NCBI GenBank assembly: GCA_963643505.1
Contig: CAVIKF010000001.1
Location: forward strand, 124,001-188,000
Origin: CAVEFW01 sp963643505
GTDB lineage: Bacteria > Actinomycetota > Coriobacteriia > Coriobacteriales > Eggerthellaceae
DNA length: 64,000 nucleotides
Direction: 5' to 3'
Made by a program: the position numbers and the translations under genes. Shown here piece after piece: positions 32,543 to 41,046 of this stretch. Within the stretch, counting starts at the first letter, position 1. Each line of letters starts with the position of its first letter. The notes under the pieces are model-generated. The model saw nothing but the letters and a program-made list of their open reading frames with translations, did not search any database and was not told the DNA's origin.

Positions 32543-34753
32543 TTAGTCGTGGGACTCGTGGCGACGACGTGGAGTTCGGCCAGCGTTGCCATTACCACGC
32601 TCACGGGGCTTACGACCATCCGCTCGATTGCCGCGACCGGGGCGAGCGTCTAAGGCGCCGCCTTCGGGAGCATCCGGCTTATTGAGACGGTCAAGGGAAA
32701 TCTTGCCCTTCTCATCGACGTCGATGACCTCGACCTCGACCAAATCGCCCAAGTTCAATACGTCCTCGACACGGCCAACGCGACCATTGGCCATACGGCT
32801 GATATGAAGCAGGCCGTCCTTGTTGGGGGTGAGGCGCACGAATGCGCCGAAGTCCTTGATGCCCACGACTTCGCCCGTGTAGGTCTCTCCGACCTCGGGC
32901 TCCTTGACAATACCAAGGATCATCGCCTTGGCAGCAGCACCGGCACGGGCCTCTACGGAAGCGATGTGGATGGTGCCGTCCTCCTGGATATCGATGTTGG
33001 CACCCGTCTCATCCTGAATACCGCGGACGACCTTTCCACCGGAGCCGATGACGTCACGAATCTTGTCCACGGGGATATGGATCGTCTCGATGCGGGGAGC
33101 GGTCTCACGAAGCTCGGGACGGGGCTGCGGGATCTCGGTGAGCATAGCGTCAAGGATGAAGGCACGACCCTCCTTTGCCTGCGCGAGGGCGCGAGCAAGA
33201 ATATCGACGGATAAGCCCTTGGCCTTGTTGTCCATCTGAAGCGCAGTGATGCCCTTGGTGGTACCGCAGACCTTGAAGTCCATGTCGCCGAGGAAGTCCT
33301 CTAGGCCTTGGATGTCAGAGAGGATGACGACGTCGTCGCCTTCCTTGATGAGGCCCATGGCAATACCGGAGACCGGGCGCTTGATCGGCACGCCAGCATC
33401 CATAAGAGCCAAGGTGGAACCGCAGGTGGAAGCCATGGATGAAGAGCCGTTGGACTCGAGGACCTCGGAAACGACGCGGATTGCGTAGGGGAAGTCCTCC
33501 TCACTGGGAAGAACAGGCAACAGAGCACGTTCCGCCAAGGCGCCATGGCCGATCTCACGACGTTTAGGAGCGCCCATGCGGCCCGCCTCGCCCGTGCAGT
33601 ACGGCGGGAAGTTGTAGTGATGCATATAGCGTTTGCCCTCGACAGGCTCGATGGTGTCAAGACGTTGCCATTCGTTGAGCATACCCAAGGAGGCAATGCT
33701 CATGACCTGGGTCTGGCCACGCTGGAAAAGGCCGGAACCATGAACGAGGGGAAGATAGCCGGGAACGATGTGCAGCGGACGGATCTCGGTGGACGTACGG
33801 CCGTCTGCTCGTTCGCCCGTCTCGATGACCATGGCGCGCATGGCCTTCTTCTCCAAGGCCTTGCATGCTGCGGCGATGTCCGAACCCCAAGCGAGGCGCT
33901 CCTCCTCGGAGAAATCGTTCTCCTTGATGGAGGCCTTCAATGCCTCGACCTTGCCCATACGGGAGTGCTTATCGGCATCCTTGAGCGCCGCAGACATCTC
34001 ATCGAGATGCGCGTTGACGCGCTCGGGAACGCTCGGATCGGCGACGTGGATCTTGTACTCCATGGGTTCAGGGTTGACCTTTGCAAGGAATGCGGCCTGC
34101 TTCTCGCAAAATGCGGCGATCGCCTCCTGGCCGAAGGTCATCGCGGCGAGCATGTCCTCCTCGGTGATCTCGTGAGCGCCGGCCTCAACCATAGAGATGT
34201 ACTCCGCGGTGCCGGCGATGGTCAGCTCGAGGTCGCTGTTCTCCTGTTCCTCATAGGTGGGATTAACAATGAACTCGCCGGTATCAATGTCGCGACCGAT
34301 ACGTACGCAAGCAGCAGGACCCTCAAACGGAGCGCCGGCGACCATAAGTGCTGCGGAAGCGCCCATGACGCTGATGCAGTCGGGGGTGTTTACCTGGTCG
34401 CAAACAAACGTAGTAGCAACGATGTGGACTTCCTGCTTGAAGCCGTCCGGGAAACCGGGACGGATCGGACGGTCGATCATGCGAGCCGTCAGGGTACCCT
34501 TCTCGGAAGGACGGGACTCGCGTTTCAGGTATCCGCCGGGAATGCGACCCACGGCGTACATCTTCTCGATGAAATCGACGGTCAACGGGAAGAAGTCGTA
34601 GTCTTTCTCCTCCTTGGAAACAACAGCGGTGACGAGCACAGTGGTGTCACCTTGGGTCACAAGAACCGCGCCGCTTGCCTGCTTGGCGAGCTCGCCGGTC
34701 TCGAGGCGATACTGCTTTCCATATAGCTCAAAGGATTCGACGATTTTTTCCAT
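32543..34753 (-). CDS. pnp: Polyribonucleotide nucleotidyltransferase (PNPase)
   Basis: Phosphorolytic 3'-5' exoribonuclease. Seen: two RNase PH domains, FGYTG-like GQEAIAAF helical linker, the GDMDFKV catalytic acidic motif in the second PH core, a KH domain (IGSGGKVVRGIQDETGA) and an S1 domain (GEVVGIKDFGAFVRL), then a Gly/Arg-rich basic tail (GRGNRADGRKPRERG) for RNA contact. 736 residues. Ribosome site is weak. It follows rpsO, as in most bacteria. Confidence 0.97.
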   Translation of the reverse strand: MEKIVESFELYGKQYRLETGELAKQASGAVLVTQGDTTVLVTAVVSKEEKDYDFFPLTVDFIEKMYAVGRIPGGYLKRESRPSEKGTLTARMIDRPIRPGFPDGFKQEVHIVATTFVCDQVNTPDCISVMGASAALMVAGAPFEGPAACVRIGRDIDTGEFIVNPTYEEQENSDLELTIAGTAEYISMVEAGAHEITEEDMLAAMTFGQEAIAAFCEKQAAFLAKVNPEPMEYKIHVADPSVPERVNAHLDEMSAALKDADKHSRMGKVEALKASIKENDFSEEERLAWGSDIAAACKALEKKAMRAMVIETGERADGRTSTEIRPLHIVPGYLPLVHGSGLFQRGQTQVMSIASLGMLNEWQRLDTIEPVEGKRYMHHYNFPPYCTGEAGRMGAPKRREIGHGALAERALLPVLPSEEDFPYAIRVVSEVLESNGSSSMASTCGSTLALMDAGVPIKRPVSGIAMGLIKEGDDVVILSDIQGLEDFLGDMDFKVCGTTKGITALQMDNKAKGLSVDILARALAQAKEGRAFILDAMLTEIPQPRPELRETAPRIETIHIPVDKIRDVIGSGGKVVRGIQDETGANIDIQEDGTIHIASVEARAGAAAKAMILGIVKEPEVGETYTGEVVGIKDFGAFVRLTPNKDGLLHISRMANGRVGRVEDVLNLGDLVEVEVIDVDEKGKISLDRLNKPDAPEGGALDARPGRGNRADGRKPRERGNGNAGRTPRRRHESHD

Positions 34754-34930
34754 GTTTTGTTCTTTCTCTTTTATCTTTGGCGCCCTATTGCACCAAAGCT
34801 TCTTCGGGGGCGATACTCACGCTTCTCGCCCCCACGAGCAAACAGGCACCCTTGCCCGTTCGACCGCTTCTATATGCAAAAGGAGGGATATCCCCTCCCC
34901 TTGCCTGCGACCTGCTTTTAACAAACCGCA

Positions 34931-34965
34931 TAGCAAGGGCCCACTTGCGCAGGCCCTTATCGCTA
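34931..34965 (-). terminator. Hairpin between rpsO and pnp
   Basis: AAGGGCC (34935-34941) pairs with GGCCCTT (34952-34958), extended by TAGC/GCTA after a three-base bulge. It lies right after the rpsO stop. No good T-run; an RNase or attenuation site is as likely as a full terminator. Confidence 0.6.
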
Positions 34966-35253
34966 TTAGATGTTGTCGCGGATACCGAGCTTCTTGATAA
35001 GAGCACGGTACTCCTCGATGTCGCGGTCCTTGATGTACTTCAACATGCCACGACGCTTACCAATAAGCATCATGAGGCCACGACGGGAGTGGTTGTCCTT
35101 CTTGTGAACCTTGAGGTGCTCGGTCAGGTTGCGGATACGCTCAGTCAGGATTGCGACCTGGACCTCGGCAGAGCCGGAGTCGTTTGCGCCCTTGCCATAC
35201 TCAGCAATGAGTTCAGCGGTGCGCTCCTTGGAGATGCTCAGCTTATCAGCCAT
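34966..35253 (-). CDS. rpsO: 30S ribosomal protein S15
   Basis: Binds 16S rRNA in the platform. Seen: GKGANDSGSAEVQVAILTERI and HKKDNHSRRGLMMLIGKRR cores (each a family signature, given here in part as SGSAEVQVAILT and DNHSRRGLMMLIGKRR). The start is the second of two tandem ATG codons (35253), after AAAGGTGG, giving 95 residues; upstream frame extension to 35448 is spurious. Confidence 0.96.
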   Translation of the reverse strand: MADKLSISKERTAELIAEYGKGANDSGSAEVQVAILTERIRNLTEHLKVHKKDNHSRRGLMMLIGKRRGMLKYIKDRDIEEYRALIKKLGIRDNI

Positions 35254-35445
35254 CATTTCCACCTTTCTCGGCTTTTGGCAAGCCAACTCGGGACCATCGT
35301 CCCTTTCCAACATGCTCATCTCTGGGAGTTCAAGCGGTGGGGCATGAAGTCCAAGACATAAGTGATTACTGCGCAAAGCACAGCCTATTAATAGTACGAT
35401 GCCACGAGACTCATTGCAAGGTATTTTTAAAGCCCTTTTCAGGCA

Positions 35446-35502
35446 CACAAAAAGGACAGCGCCCAGACAGCGCCAGAAGACCGCCCGAACAGCGCCCGGC
35501 GA
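35446..35502. repeat. Imperfect CAGCGCC-type tandem repeats upstream of rpsO
   Basis: Four degenerate units (ACAGCGCCC, ACAGCGCC, ACCGCCCG, ACAGCGCCC) lie between the TSCPD gene's stop and the rpsO leader. On the minus strand the last unit runs into CCTTTTTG, so folding into a terminator is possible but the units are direct, not inverted. The rest of 35254-35445 shows no gene and must hold the rpsO promoter. Confidence 0.5.
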
Positions 35503-35509
35503 GGATTGC

Positions 35510-35755
35510 CTATTGCGCCTCCTTTGCCTTGCGAAGAGCGATGGTCAACTGGTCTGCACAACTCGTGTTGCGACGGCCGCACGTGTTACCGGAAAGCAAG
35601 CGGATGACCTCGTCGACCTCCATACCCTTGACGAGACGGGAGATCGCCTTGAGGTTGCCGTTGCAACCACCGGTAAAGCGAACATCTCCGACCAAGTCAC
35701 CGTCAAGCTCCACCTCAATGAGTTGGGCGCACACGCCCTTGGGTATAAATTCCAT
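35510..35755 (-). CDS. TSCPD domain protein (TIGR03905-like)
   Basis: An 81-residue protein resembling the TSCPD domain found at the C-terminus of some ribonucleotide reductases. Seen: a TGGCNGNLKAISRLVKGM block, a CGRRNTSCADQL block giving the name motif (T-S-C-A-D here) and conserved cysteines that probably bind metal. The start is ATG 35755 with AGAGG upstream; the long frame above it overlaps recO and is not used. Function unknown. Confidence 0.82.
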   Translation of the reverse strand: MEFIPKGVCAQLIEVELDGDLVGDVRFTGGCNGNLKAISRLVKGMEVDEVIRLLSGNTCGRRNTSCADQLTIALRKAKEAQ

Positions 35756-35814
35756 CAAAAAATCCTCTCTCTTGATGCCGTCATTGTATAGCACCCAAGA
35801 CGGTCGTGGGACAA

Positions 35815-36585
35815 TCAGACAAGCGGGTTTGTTAAAAGAAAGTCGAGGGATTTGAGCGTGACGCCAAGGTGCGTACGACACCACTGTTGGCAAACCTGCA
35901 GACACGTAAAGACCGCAGGACTCGTATCCGTCCGGGCTATGTCGGCAAAGGTGTTGCCCATCAAGAAGGCAAGCCACTCGAAGACCGGCCCCTCGATGAC
36001 GACACACTCCATATGGGAGCGACACGTCGGACATACAACCCCGCCGTCAATATAGGAAAACCACGACGGCTCTCCGGCGACGCGTTGTGCGACAACATCC
36101 TCCCCGCAACCTACGCAACGAAAAAGTTCCGGACGTAAACCACAAAACGCGAACCCCTTGACCAAAAACGCGGCAACCAAGGCATCAAGGGCATCTTCCC
36201 CGCAACGCTCCATCTCGGATAGCGCGGTACACGCCATGGGAAAAAGACGCTCAACGTCAAGACCAGGCTCGGTTGCCTTGCAAAGAAACTCACATACCAC
36301 CTGGGCGGCAGAAGAACGCCTAAAGTCTTGACGAAGGCGAGGGAAACCCTCAACGAGACGCACCTCCTTGACGATGTCGAGGGACTTTCCCTTGACGGCG
36401 AGCAGGATGGCATGGGAGAACAGCTCGAGTCTGGATGCGAAGGAGCTTGTGGGCTTGCGCGCGCCCTTAGCCACGAACTGCGCCTGTGCACCTGAGGTTG
36501 TCAGACAAGTCAGGATAAGGTCGGTCTCCCCCAACTTCGTCTTACGAAGGACGATGACCTCAACAGTATAGGTAGGCGCGGCCAA
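35815..36585 (-). CDS. recO: DNA repair protein RecO
   Basis: Recombination mediator loading RecA with RecR. Seen: N-terminal OB-fold starting TYTVEVIVLRKTKLGETDLI, helical middle, and a CVGC...CPTC four-cysteine zinc site. 256 residues. The start appears to be TTG (36585), four bases after the PASTA gene stop; the OB-fold begins a few residues in, so no shorter start fits well. Confidence 0.92.
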   Translation of the reverse strand: MAAPTYTVEVIVLRKTKLGETDLILTCLTTSGAQAQFVAKGARKPTSSFASRLELFSHAILLAVKGKSLDIVKEVRLVEGFPRLRQDFRRSSAAQVVCEFLCKATEPGLDVERLFPMACTALSEMERCGEDALDALVAAFLVKGFAFCGLRPELFRCVGCGEDVVAQRVAGEPSWFSYIDGGVVCPTCRSHMECVVIEGPVFEWLAFLMGNTFADIARTDTSPAVFTCLQVCQQWCRTHLGVTLKSLDFLLTNPLV

Positions 36586-36589
36586 GGTG

Positions 36590-38119
36590 TTAGCCTATGC
36601 CGGTTACCTGGTTGTTTTCGTCAAAAAACACGGTGCCGTAGATCGATTGGGACGGCAACGTCACGGTCACGCCCATGACCACCACAGTTGGACTCCCCAT
36701 GATGGTGAAGGCGGCGGTACCGGCAGACTCGTTGTAGGTGACGGAGACGACGCTGTCAACAGTGCAAAGGGTTCCGTTGATCGTAACGGCCCCGACCGAG
36801 GAGAGATATTGGGTGGCCATGTTCGTGCGCATCGTCGCGCGAGAGACCGCGACATAGATTGTGACATATTCGTCAAGGTCGAGGATCTCATCCTTCTCAG
36901 GAGAGGTGGCATAGACCGTCCCCTCAGGCACGGTCGAAGACTCCGCCTCTGACACGTAGACGTAGTAACCGGCCTCGCGCAAGGTATAGGTCGCGTTGTC
37001 AGAGGTCATCCCACTTACATCAGGAACGCGACAAGGAGTGGCGACCTCCACGGTGACCTTTGTGTTCGACTTGGCCTTGGTCCCAACTTCGGGGCTGACG
37101 CTTAAAACCGTGCCCTCCTTGGCGGAATTGGTCCTCGTGTATGTGTATTCCACCGGAAAGGTGAAGTTCTCCTCTTCAAGCAACTTCTTCGCCTGTTCAA
37201 CATCGGTTCCTACCACAGACGGGATGACACGGCTCTCAGAAACATGAATGACAACCTCGGATCCGTTGGCGACGCGCGACCCCGCGGCCGGATCGGTCAA
37301 AAGCACCAACCCCTCGGTGTCATCGGACTTGACGTGGCTGACGCGGACAGAGAATCCCTCGCGCTCCAAGGTGTAGGTCGCATCGGCCTCGCTCTTTCCT
37401 TGGACGTCGGGAACCGGGTGACCACCCCATACACCGAGATAATAGGTCAGTCCGGCAACGGCACCTATCGCTGCAATGATGACGATGATGGCGACCACCA
37501 AAGCCTTGCGGTTGACGGCGTCCTTGGATCTTTGGGCGTCCTTGAGCTGCTTTCGGGCTTCCTTCTCCTGCCTCTTCATGGCACGACGACGTGTGCGCTC
37601 CTCCTTCTTGTTTGCCGGCGCCGAGACGGAGACGGCGGCAGCGGAGGGCATACCCTCGATCTTGGGCATCGACTCGGTATGGCCGGAGCCCCACATGGAG
37701 TTCAAAGGGATGGACGCGGTCTCGAAAGCGTTGAAGACAGCCGGGTCGGAAAAGGACGAGGAGGCATCCGCCGAGGAATCGACAAACACGAAGCCGGAAA
37801 GATCGGCCGCATGCCGTACGGGCTCTGCGTCCTCCGCAAAGGATTCCTCCACAGGTTCAGACCCCGCCCCTATAGCGCCAACTGCACCGCGTTCGACAAC
37901 CTTCTCTCCAAAAGGTTGGGCGTCTGCGCGACTGCACGGCTCATCCTCGTCCATAGTCTGGGGAAGATTTGCAAGGTTTGCCACACGAGGATCCTCGGGA
38001 ATCTCCTCGGCCACAACAGCAGGGATCGAGATTTCGGTAGCCTCCGCAAGTCGCCAACCGCATTCATCGCAAAACTTCGCTGAGTCGCGATTCGGCGTCT
38101 TGCATTGGGGGCAAATCAT
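36590..38119 (-). CDS. Zinc-ribbon membrane protein with three PASTA domains and no kinase
   Basis: 509-residue protein. Seen in order: zinc ribbon (C3, C6, C17, C20); an acidic disordered stretch (about 25-170); a basic Lys/Arg coiled segment (171-205); one membrane helix (206-230); three PASTA repeats (about 236-301, 302-366, 367-430), each with a VPxV...A...L pattern; and a C-terminal beta-rich domain (about 431-509) of unknown family. PASTA domains bind muropeptides or lipid II in Stk kinases and some PBPs, so this could be an envelope sensor whose cytosolic face carries a zinc ribbon instead of a kinase. AAGGA precedes the ATG. recO follows in the same unit. Confidence 0.82.
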   Translation of the reverse strand: MICPQCKTPNRDSAKFCDECGWRLAEATEISIPAVVAEEIPEDPRVANLANLPQTMDEDEPCSRADAQPFGEKVVERGAVGAIGAGSEPVEESFAEDAEPVRHAADLSGFVFVDSSADASSSFSDPAVFNAFETASIPLNSMWGSGHTESMPKIEGMPSAAAVSVSAPANKKEERTRRRAMKRQEKEARKQLKDAQRSKDAVNRKALVVAIIVIIAAIGAVAGLTYYLGVWGGHPVPDVQGKSEADATYTLEREGFSVRVSHVKSDDTEGLVLLTDPAAGSRVANGSEVVIHVSESRVIPSVVGTDVEQAKKLLEEENFTFPVEYTYTRTNSAKEGTVLSVSPEVGTKAKSNTKVTVEVATPCRVPDVSGMTSDNATYTLREAGYYVYVSEAESSTVPEGTVYATSPEKDEILDLDEYVTIYVAVSRATMRTNMATQYLSSVGAVTINGTLCTVDSVVSVTYNESAGTAAFTIMGSPTVVVMGVTVTLPSQSIYGTVFFDENNQVTGIG

Positions 38120-38241
38120 TTTTTAGGGTCCTTCGATTGTATGGCTGAAACATACGTATTTTAGCAGCACATTCATTTGCGCCCGTCGCGATGGCATCTC
38201 AACCGAAAGAATGCACATTTCATACAAAATTGAACAACGAT

Positions 38242-38817
38242 TCAGTGCAATTCCACCATGGTGATGGACACTTTTCCATACTTACGCGTAGAAACCTCTT
38301 CCCAGCGTTTCCCCAATTCCTGCCTGAAGGCACCCATGTCCGTAACGGTGTTGTGCTCATAGCAAATAAGAGCACCCGCTTCCAATACGCCGTTTGTGCG
38401 CAACCGTTCGATGAAGGAGAGGACCTCTAGGGGATCCATGGCATAGGGCGGATCGAGAAGTACGAGGTCAAAACCGCGTGTGACGTTGGCGGGAGGCATC
38501 TCAAGAACGTCTGCTTTATGCAAAACCGCACGAGGCGCCGCAAGACCGAGCGAGACGAGATTGCGCTTTAGAACCCGCGCAGCCGCCTCATCGCGCTCGT
38601 AGAACGTACAACTGGCGGCCCCACGGGAAAGGGCCTCGATACCTAAGGCACCCGACCCTGCAAACGCATCGAGCACTGTCACGCCTGTAAAGCCGCCAAG
38701 CCGGCTGAACAAAGAGCTGAACAGGGACTCCCTTACCCTGTCAATGGTCGGTCGCGTTCCTTTGCCCTCCGGGGCCTCGATGGTGCGACCGCGAAACTCT
38801 CCCGCTACGACTCGCAT
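38242..38817 (-). CDS. rsmD: 16S rRNA (guanine966-N2)-methyltransferase
   Basis: SAM-dependent methylation of G966 in 16S rRNA. Seen: RVVAGEFRGR at the N-terminus, the RPTIDRVRESLF block, SAM loop VLDAFAGSGALGIEALSRG and catalytic DPPY. The start is ATG 38817 (191 residues), six bases after GGAGG in the end of recG; the ATG at 38823 is too close to it. Confidence 0.93.
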   Translation of the reverse strand: MRVVAGEFRGRTIEAPEGKGTRPTIDRVRESLFSSLFSRLGGFTGVTVLDAFAGSGALGIEALSRGAASCTFYERDEAAARVLKRNLVSLGLAAPRAVLHKADVLEMPPANVTRGFDLVLLDPPYAMDPLEVLSFIERLRTNGVLEAGALICYEHNTVTDMGAFRQELGKRWEEVSTRKYGKVSITMVELH

Positions 38818-38819
38818 GG

Positions 38820-41027
38820 TCATCCTCCAATCGCAATGGTGTCGTCGCTGAACGTTTGGCGTATCTCCCGGGAAAGCAAAAGGTGTTCCGGGCGCTCAAG
38901 CTCAGGATCGTTGTCGAGTATGGATCGGGCGTCTTCATGGGCCGCCTCGATAAGCACACTGTCGCGTGCGATGTTGACCAATTTCAAGCTGGAGGCGCCA
39001 TGTTGCCTGTTGCCGAGGATATCCCCCTCACGGCGCAACGAAAGATCAAACGTGGCCAACTCCATGCCGTCATCGGTTGCCTCCATGGCATGAAGACGGC
39101 TTAGGGCGGTATCACTTCTGCTTGCCGAGATGAGGTACACCTCCGCGCTCTTCTCTCCACGACCCACACGACCCCGCAGTTGGTGGAGTTGGGAAAGGCC
39201 GAAACGGTCGGCATCCTCCACGATCATGACCGTGGCATCGGGCACATCCACGCCGACCTCGATGACGGTGGTAGAGACGAGAACGTTGATGTCTCCCGCC
39301 CTAAACGCATCCATGACCTGGGCCTTCTCCTCAGAGGCGAGTTTGCCGTGAAGCAGACCCACCCGATATCCCCTAAATACCTTATTCTGCAAAAACGCAG
39401 CATGATCAGTTGCCGCGGTGATGTTGGCACCCTCATAGTCGCCATCGTGTTCGATGGAGATGGAAGCGTACTCGTAATGCTCCTCAGCGCTCCCTTCCTT
39501 CTTCTCAGGCTTAGAGGGTGCAGCACCGATGAGCGGACAGACAACATAGACCTGTTCCCCCCGTTGGCAAGCGGCAAGGGCGGCATCATAAGCCTTCCCC
39601 TGCAAGCTTTTGGCAAGCACCTTCGTGCTGCGAAGGGCCGCGCGGGGGCGTTGGTGCAAGTAGCTCAGGGTAAGGTTGCCATACATCGCCAAGGCAAGGG
39701 TGCGGGGAATGGGGGTCGCCGTCAAATAGAGGGCGTCCGGCGCCTCGCCCTTCGCGTAGAGCTTCTTGCGTTGGGACACGCCGAAACGTTGCTGTTCGTC
39801 GATGATGACCAGGGAGCAATCCTTGAACACGACGTCGTCTTCGAGCAACGCATGGGTACCGATAAGAACGTCCACGACGCCTCCTGCGGCAAGGGCAAGA
39901 ATGCGGGCGCGATCCTCTGAGGAGGTGGAGCCGGTGAGGACCTCCCAGGTGATGTTAGCAGAGTCGAACAGGGGGCCGAGACTTTTGCCGTGCTGTTGAG
40001 CCAAAACCTCCGTAGGCGCCATGAGGACCGCTTGCGTGCCGGTATCAGCAACGGCGGCCACGGCGAAAGCCGCCACGATGGTCTTGCCCGTTCCCACATC
40101 ACCGAGCATGAGGTGGTTCGCGCAACGCGGCTCGGCAAGCACGCGGTTGAGGTCCTCCCAGGCCCGAGCCTGGTCCTCGGTGAGCGTGAAAGGCAGAGCG
40201 CTTTGGAGCGCGAGTTGGTGTTCGCCATTGATGACATGGCTGGTCGCGCGTTTGCCAAGCGAACGGCGCTCACCTTCCATCATAAGGCGCAATTGAAGCA
40301 GGAGAAGCTCCTCATAGGCCATGCGACGGCGCGCCTCGATTGCCTCTTCCAAAGTATGGGGGAAGTGGACACTGTTGAGCGCTCGCATCCTCGACATGAG
40401 GTTTCGCCGCACACGCACGTCAAGCGGAATCGGGTCGGGCGCGGCCTCAGCGTACACCAAAGCGTTCCCAATGATGCGGCGCATCATGGCGGGCGAGACC
40501 TTTTCACAAGCGGGATGGACGGGGATGACCTTGGCTTGTGCTTGGACAACCCCGTCAAGACGCTCAAGTATCGGGTTGGTCATGCGCTTAAAACCGTAGT
40601 TGAACTCCACTGCGCCCGCAATCGCAATCCGGTCTCCGGGAGAAAGTTGCTTGGCAAGCCATGGCATACGGAACATGGTGACGATGAGCGTACCGGTGTT
40701 GTCGACGACGGTGATCTCGGTGAGACTCAGGCGGGGACGGGGCTTCTTGAGCTTCGTCTCGTAGACGGTACCGAACAAGGTATAGCTCTCCCCCGCCTTC
40801 GCATCGGCGATTGTCGAGGTCTTCGTGAGATCGATATAACGACGCGGGTAGTTGAACAGCAAATCACGCACCGTAGCGACCCCCATCCCCCCAAGTGCCT
40901 TGGCCCTGGCGGGGCTTACCTGGGAGACGACGGAGACTTCGGCGTCAAAAGACAAGGAACCCGAGGTCCTGTCGAAAACAGCATCGTTGTTGCAGATGCT
41001 CGTTCCAGACGGGGCCTCGGGCGTCAT
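38820..41027 (-). CDS. recG: ATP-dependent DNA helicase RecG
   Basis: Remodels stalled forks and branched DNA. Seen: N-terminal wedge/OB domain, P-loop GDVGTGKT, DEQQRFG in motif II, TATPIPRTLALA in motif III and the C-terminal QLRGRVGRG motif VI. Start ATG 41027 (735 residues) lies six bases after AAAGGA. Order asp23-fakA-recG-rsmD matches many Gram-positive genomes. Confidence 0.97.
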   Translation of the reverse strand: MTPEAPSGTSICNNDAVFDRTSGSLSFDAEVSVVSQVSPARAKALGGMGVATVRDLLFNYPRRYIDLTKTSTIADAKAGESYTLFGTVYETKLKKPRPRLSLTEITVVDNTGTLIVTMFRMPWLAKQLSPGDRIAIAGAVEFNYGFKRMTNPILERLDGVVQAQAKVIPVHPACEKVSPAMMRRIIGNALVYAEAAPDPIPLDVRVRRNLMSRMRALNSVHFPHTLEEAIEARRRMAYEELLLLQLRLMMEGERRSLGKRATSHVINGEHQLALQSALPFTLTEDQARAWEDLNRVLAEPRCANHLMLGDVGTGKTIVAAFAVAAVADTGTQAVLMAPTEVLAQQHGKSLGPLFDSANITWEVLTGSTSSEDRARILALAAGGVVDVLIGTHALLEDDVVFKDCSLVIIDEQQRFGVSQRKKLYAKGEAPDALYLTATPIPRTLALAMYGNLTLSYLHQRPRAALRSTKVLAKSLQGKAYDAALAACQRGEQVYVVCPLIGAAPSKPEKKEGSAEEHYEYASISIEHDGDYEGANITAATDHAAFLQNKVFRGYRVGLLHGKLASEEKAQVMDAFRAGDINVLVSTTVIEVGVDVPDATVMIVEDADRFGLSQLHQLRGRVGRGEKSAEVYLISASRSDTALSRLHAMEATDDGMELATFDLSLRREGDILGNRQHGASSLKLVNIARDSVLIEAAHEDARSILDNDPELERPEHLLLSREIRQTFSDDTIAIGG

Positions 41028-41046
41028 ATTCAATCCTTTAAGCTGC

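Noticed and set aside
32804..34726. Long plus-strand frames opposite pnp
   Set aside because: Antisense of PNPase, whose KH, S1 and PH motifs are intact on the minus strand.
34966..35448. Long form of rpsO (160 codons)
   Set aside because: The S15 homology begins at 35253 right after AAAGGTGG; the upstream codons show no S15 similarity.
35756..36034. Long form of the TSCPD gene
   Set aside because: The extension overlaps recO on the same strand and has no ribosome site; the conserved domain begins at 35755.
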